Assembly (NCBI GenBank): GCA_027596945.1
Contig: JADGJH010000211.1
Span: 1 to 11,076, forward strand
Direction of reading: 5' to 3'
Source of the DNA: Physocladia obscura
Lineage: Eukaryota > Chytridiomycota > Chytridiomycetes > Chytridiales > Chytriomycetaceae
DNA: 11,076 nucleotides
Shown: one piece after another, positions 7,475 to 11,076 of the stretch
Layout of the letters: every line of letters starts with the position of its first letter
Position numbering within the stretch: position 1 is the first letter of the stretch
Notes under the pieces: model-generated
The model's database searches: none
The model's input: only the letters and a program-made list of their open reading frames with translations
Told to the model about the DNA's origin: nothing
Made by a program: the position numbers and the translations under genes

Positions 7475-10400
7475 ATGAACAAAGGACCACCCCCACCGCC
7501 GCCGGCAAAGCCAGCCACACTACAAGTACATCCGGCGCCCGCTTTAAAGTTAAAGTCGGATCTCGAGTCGGAGTCACATTCGGAGCTAAATCCAGAACCA
7601 ATTCCAGCGACATCCACTTCAACAAACAGCTTCAGTGCCAGCGATGCCGCCGAAGTAGCACGAAAGTCAGGCGGAATCAAGGCGCGTTTGGCCCAGCTGG
7701 GCTTTGATTCGTCGAATTCAGTGTCCAGTTCGGCGGCGTCTAATGCAACCGGTTCTTCGCTGAATACGACGCGAGCGACAACGCCAGTACAAACGCAAAC
7801 GCAAACGCCGAATCAATCAGCTTCATCTCTAACAGTGCCTTCCTCTACTTTACTATTCGGTAATCACTCATCAAACTCAAATCTAAATGGGTCAGCAATA
7901 CCTGGAAAACAAAAAAAGAAAGCCCCCCCACCGCCGCCATCGCGTAATCCGAGTCTACGCGACGATGCAGAATACCCGCCACGTCCGTCTCCATCACCTT
8001 CCGTTTCGTCGTTTTTTCAACGGCGTGGTTCGCGTGATTCTCAGGAAGCTCTAAGTTCAAACCAACAATATACAATCCAACAGCAACAACTACAACAACA
8101 GCCTCTCGATTCCTCAGCAGTTCCCCCTGCACGTTTGCGTAGACCACGACAGGCTTCAATCAGACGTATCCCTGCAACACCCGATCCGTCCTCCTCAACA
8201 ACCGCAGATTCGCCAACCCCCACAACTATCGCCGCTGATATCATCTCCCTTGCACCGTCAACCATTGCAAGTGCTACCGCTACCGCCACAATCCCAAAAC
8301 GTGAAATGATAGTACGCGAAATAATTGACTCAGAAAAGTCGTATCTCGACGATTTGCGCGTTATGAAGGAAATTTACGTTGATACGTGCATTGAACAAGG
8401 CATTTTACCAATGAGTGACGTGAAACTTCTTTTCGGGAATATTGACGCCTTGATTGGTGTTTCAGAAACTGTTTATGATACCCTGATAAATGCCACTAAC
8501 GGCATTTATTGGGATGATGAAAATGTTGATAGTGGTGGAGACAGTGCCGCTCGGGTTGTCGGCAGTGTATTTTTGGAGCTGGTGAGAACTTTAACGAGCA
8601 ATAGCGAGTTTATGTGTCAGATTGAGACAAGAGAGTTTGAGTTAATTGATTATCAGCAACTAAAAAAAAAAAAAAAACAACGAACAACAAAAACATGTTA
8701 ATTTCTTGAATTAACGAATACCTCAAATTTTTTTTTCCCTCTTAATCTCACTTCAAATCGCATTCAACAGGCTCCAATAATTGACGAGAATTTCAAAACC
8801 TACTGTAAAAATAATGAACAACAAATGACTCGTCTGTTTGACTACTCGTCGCCCGAAGCATCAGAAGCAATTCGCCAATTTTGGAAAGATTGCCAAGCAC
8901 GATTACGTGGACGGACGAATGCATGGGATCTTTCTAGTCTGATTATTAAACCGGTGCAACGTGTGCTCAAATATCCGTTATTGTTGAGTCAATTATTGAA
9001 AGAAACGAAAGAGTCGAATATCACGCAAGATGGAAGTAATGGCGATGTTGGTGGCGGTAGTACCATTAATGATGACAGCAGTAGTGAGGTATCTGGGCAT
9101 TCTATGTTATTACGTGCGTTTAACGAGATGTCGAGAATCGCGGAAGAGATCAACGATTTGAAACGCCGAAAAGATACTGTTGAAAAATACGTTGAAGGAA
9201 AGGGTGGGCTAAACGTAATGTAATATATATTACTGTTGTATATAGTTGTTTTTTTTGTTTTTTCTCTTCACTCATTAAAACCTCGTAGACATGGAATCAG
9301 CAAAAAATTCACACGTGGTATCGAAGAATTAAAACACGTGACAAAAGTCGTTGATGGAACTGTAAGAGATGCAAAAAAAAAAATCAATGGAATTTCTAAT
9401 TATTGATTCAAATACTCTCTTAAAATAACAGAAAGATGAGCAATACGACGAAATATACGAGAAATTTAATCATCAGCATATTAAAGCCATAACATTTTCA
9501 CGTGAACTCACAATATGGGTAAAATGTGTCAAAGAAGTTCTTGAAGCTCAAGAACTTCTTGCCACGAGTTTCGAGGAAGTTTACATGGTGAGCAACGGGA
9601 GTGGGAGTGGTGGAGGTATTTCAAGCCCAACTACTGCTAATAGCAGTGGAAACGGTCACGGAATACTTGCCGGAATCAGTACGCGTTCGTTGAGCACCTG
9701 GTCGATGAAGCGAAGATCTGCGGACGCATCCGTGGAATCTGTGAATACTGATGCGTCTTTGAAAGTTGGTTCGGCAGTTTCGCTGCATGGCCATGTGTTA
9801 ACTGTTGGAGAATATCGACGCGTATGTGCAAAGTTGGCATATGAACCATGGAAAGACGCGGTAAAAAAAAGAAAAAAAAAAAGAAAAGACTCTCTTGCAA
9901 ATGTTAATATAAAATTTAAAGGAAAATCGAGTTAAAACGCAAATAATTCCATGTCTAAACACACTATTCAATCGCCTCAAAGATCCACTTCTTCTTATCA
10001 AAAAACGCGAAAGCAAACTCCTCGACCACGACCGCGTGAAAAGAATGCGTGCAAAAAGCGAACTGATTGAAAAATCACTTGAAGAAAGCGCAGAAGCATA
10101 TACATCTATCAATGCCGAACTGATTGCAGAGCTTCCAAAGTTGACCGCACTGATGACACAGTATCTCGATATCGTTGTTGGTGAATTTGTGGCTGTGCAA
10201 ATGCAAGTTTATGAACAGGTTGCTGCTGGGTTACGGAATGTTGGTGGCGGCATGTTTGCCGGAACTGGATCTGTGGTTGATGATTACAATCAATTCACAG
10301 CAACTGATGAAGAAGTCGCATGGAGAGTTTGGGATATTACTGTGGGTCATTTATTCTTGTTAATGTATTATGTATTAGTATTTATACTCTGTACCTACAG

Positions 10401-10989
10401 ATTCTGGAAAACTGGCGAGACGAGGTATGGCGAAATGACGAAACAGAAGACACACAGCAAGTATTGTCGAACTTGGGACGAACCCACACATCTTCGACGC
10501 AGGCGACAAATTCGAAGGCTGTGACTCCGTCTGCGACACGGCGAGGGTCAGTTGCTCAATCGTATTTGTCGCGAGGTGGTGGTTTCGGCGGTGGAACTGA
10601 AAGCATAAAAACAACGAGAACGAATAACGGATGGGGTGGCGCTGGAGATACAGAAGATGGAACAGCTGCTGCGCCGCTTTCACAACATCGGTTTTCGTTT
10701 TTTCAAAAACCGTTTGGTAGTCCTAAGGCAGTGGTTGCTGCTGTGACTCATGTGGCATCACCGACACCATCACTCTTCCGGATGAGTGCATTTGAGGTTG
10801 AAGCTCTGTATGCTTTCAAACCAGAGCTTGATGATGAAATGGAAATGAATGCAGGAGATGTTGTTTGGATTAATGCGACTAGCGGTCGGAATGGAGATTA
10901 TTCCAATCAAGATTGGTGGTATGCAATTTCTAGTGATGGGACCGCGGAGGGATGGGTTCCTGGAAACTATGTAAGGCAGCGACGAAAGT

Positions 10990-10991
<2 letters not shown>
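7475..10991 (+). CDS. Rho/Cdc42 guanine-nucleotide exchange factor, DH-BAR-SH3 (Tuba/Gef1-like)
   Basis: Six exons (7475-8581, 8771-9219, 9289-9361, 9432-9860, 9922-10341, 10401-10991) total 3069 nt, giving 1022 residues. Residues 1 to about 270 are disordered, with proline runs at 5-10 and 151-155 and a Gln-rich stretch. The DH domain spans about 275-518: REIIDSEKSYLDDL at its start and LIIKPVQRVLKYPLLL (426-441), the signature helix that contacts the GTPase. A BAR domain (about 520-826) begins GGLNVIHGISKKF, continues KDEQYDEIYEKF and carries an insertion of about 70 residues (596-667). After a Gly/Ser-rich linker, an SH3 domain (957-1018) shows ALYAF, DWWYA and GWVPGNYV. This DH-BAR order is that of animal Tuba (DNMBP) and S. 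pombe Gef1, both Cdc42 exchange factors. It likely activates Cdc42 or Rho at curved or growing membrane. ATG 7475 is the first in frame. Confidence 0.92.
8582..8770 (+). other. First intron of gene D, long and partly open
   Basis: The donor is GTGAGA at 8582 and the acceptor CAACAG ends at 8770. Joining them gives VFLELAPIIDENFKTYC, which fits the DH fold without a gap. At 189 nt it is the longest intron in the window. Its first 120 nt remain open in frame to a TAA at 8699-8701, so retention would add 39 residues and truncate the protein inside the DH domain. An A16 tract lies within it. Confidence 0.75.
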
Positions 10992-11020
<29 letters not shown>

Positions 11021-11076
11021 TAAAAAAAAAAATTTTATAAAAAAAATATTTTTTTTTTAAAATAAAAAAAAAAAAA
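10992..11076. repeat. A/T homopolymer contig edge downstream of gene D
   Basis: Directly after the gene D stop the sequence is only T runs, then A runs, to the end of the window. It may include the start of the gene D 3' UTR; an AATAAA-like AAATAAAA occurs inside. As at position 1, the assembly probably ended in unresolvable low-complexity sequence. Confidence 0.8.

Noticed and set aside
9311..9341. Two CACGTG E-box motifs
   Set aside because: They lie inside the third coding exon of gene D, where they follow from the encoded protein (FTRG and KHVT). Nothing suggests a regulatory role.

Overview
The window looks like a gene-dense contig from an early-diverging fungus, probably a chytrid. The organism call is inference; nothing here fixes a species. 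Supporting signs are small spliceosomal introns (mostly 49-71 nt) with GT donors, AG acceptors and CTAAT/CTGAC-like branch sites; AT-rich, homopolymer-laden introns and UTRs; Ser/Gly/Ala/Gln-rich insertions in otherwise conserved proteins; standard stop codons; and a DH-BAR-SH3 exchange factor. I see no bacterial-style operons, mobile elements, CRISPR arrays or RNA genes. Both contig ends run into A/T homopolymer sequence.

Four protein-coding genes lie head to tail on the + strand. All appear complete, and I infer 16 introns. For each gene the exon phases join into a coding length divisible by three with no internal stop. (A) 852-2847, 8 exons, 469 aa: a mostly disordered, acidic/basic protein with a C-terminal coiled coil that resembles, tentatively, the Cor1/SYCP3 family of meiotic chromosome-axis proteins. 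(B) 3011-4124, 3 exons, 326 aa: an NADPH-dependent aldo-keto reductase with an intact catalytic tetrad. (C) 4469-7159, 3 exons, 859 aa: a BTB/POZ protein with a BACK-like region, a Cys-rich motif just before the BTB domain, and low-complexity insertions. (D) 7475-10991, 6 exons, 1022 aa: a Tuba/Gef1-like Rho-family exchange factor with DH, BAR and SH3 domains and proline-rich N-terminal SH3-ligand motifs.

The gaps between coding regions are 163, 344 and 315 bp. The A-B gap contains a CCAAT box, a perfect TGACTCA bZIP site and a TTACGTGA site within 27 bp, partly framed by a perfect 10-bp inverted repeat. That suits a stress-inducible reductase promoter. The 3' flanks of B and C carry AATAAA signals.

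The genes do not form an evident pathway: one candidate chromosome protein, one redox enzyme, one probable ubiquitin-ligase adaptor and one Cdc42/Rho polarity regulator. I do not see a clearly new biological system. The points most worth following up are the SYCP3-like C-terminus in a fungal gene, the compact bZIP/CCAAT promoter, the roughly 70-residue insertion inside the BAR domain of D, and the tandem acceptors in gene C, one of which would create a stop codon exactly at the splice junction.
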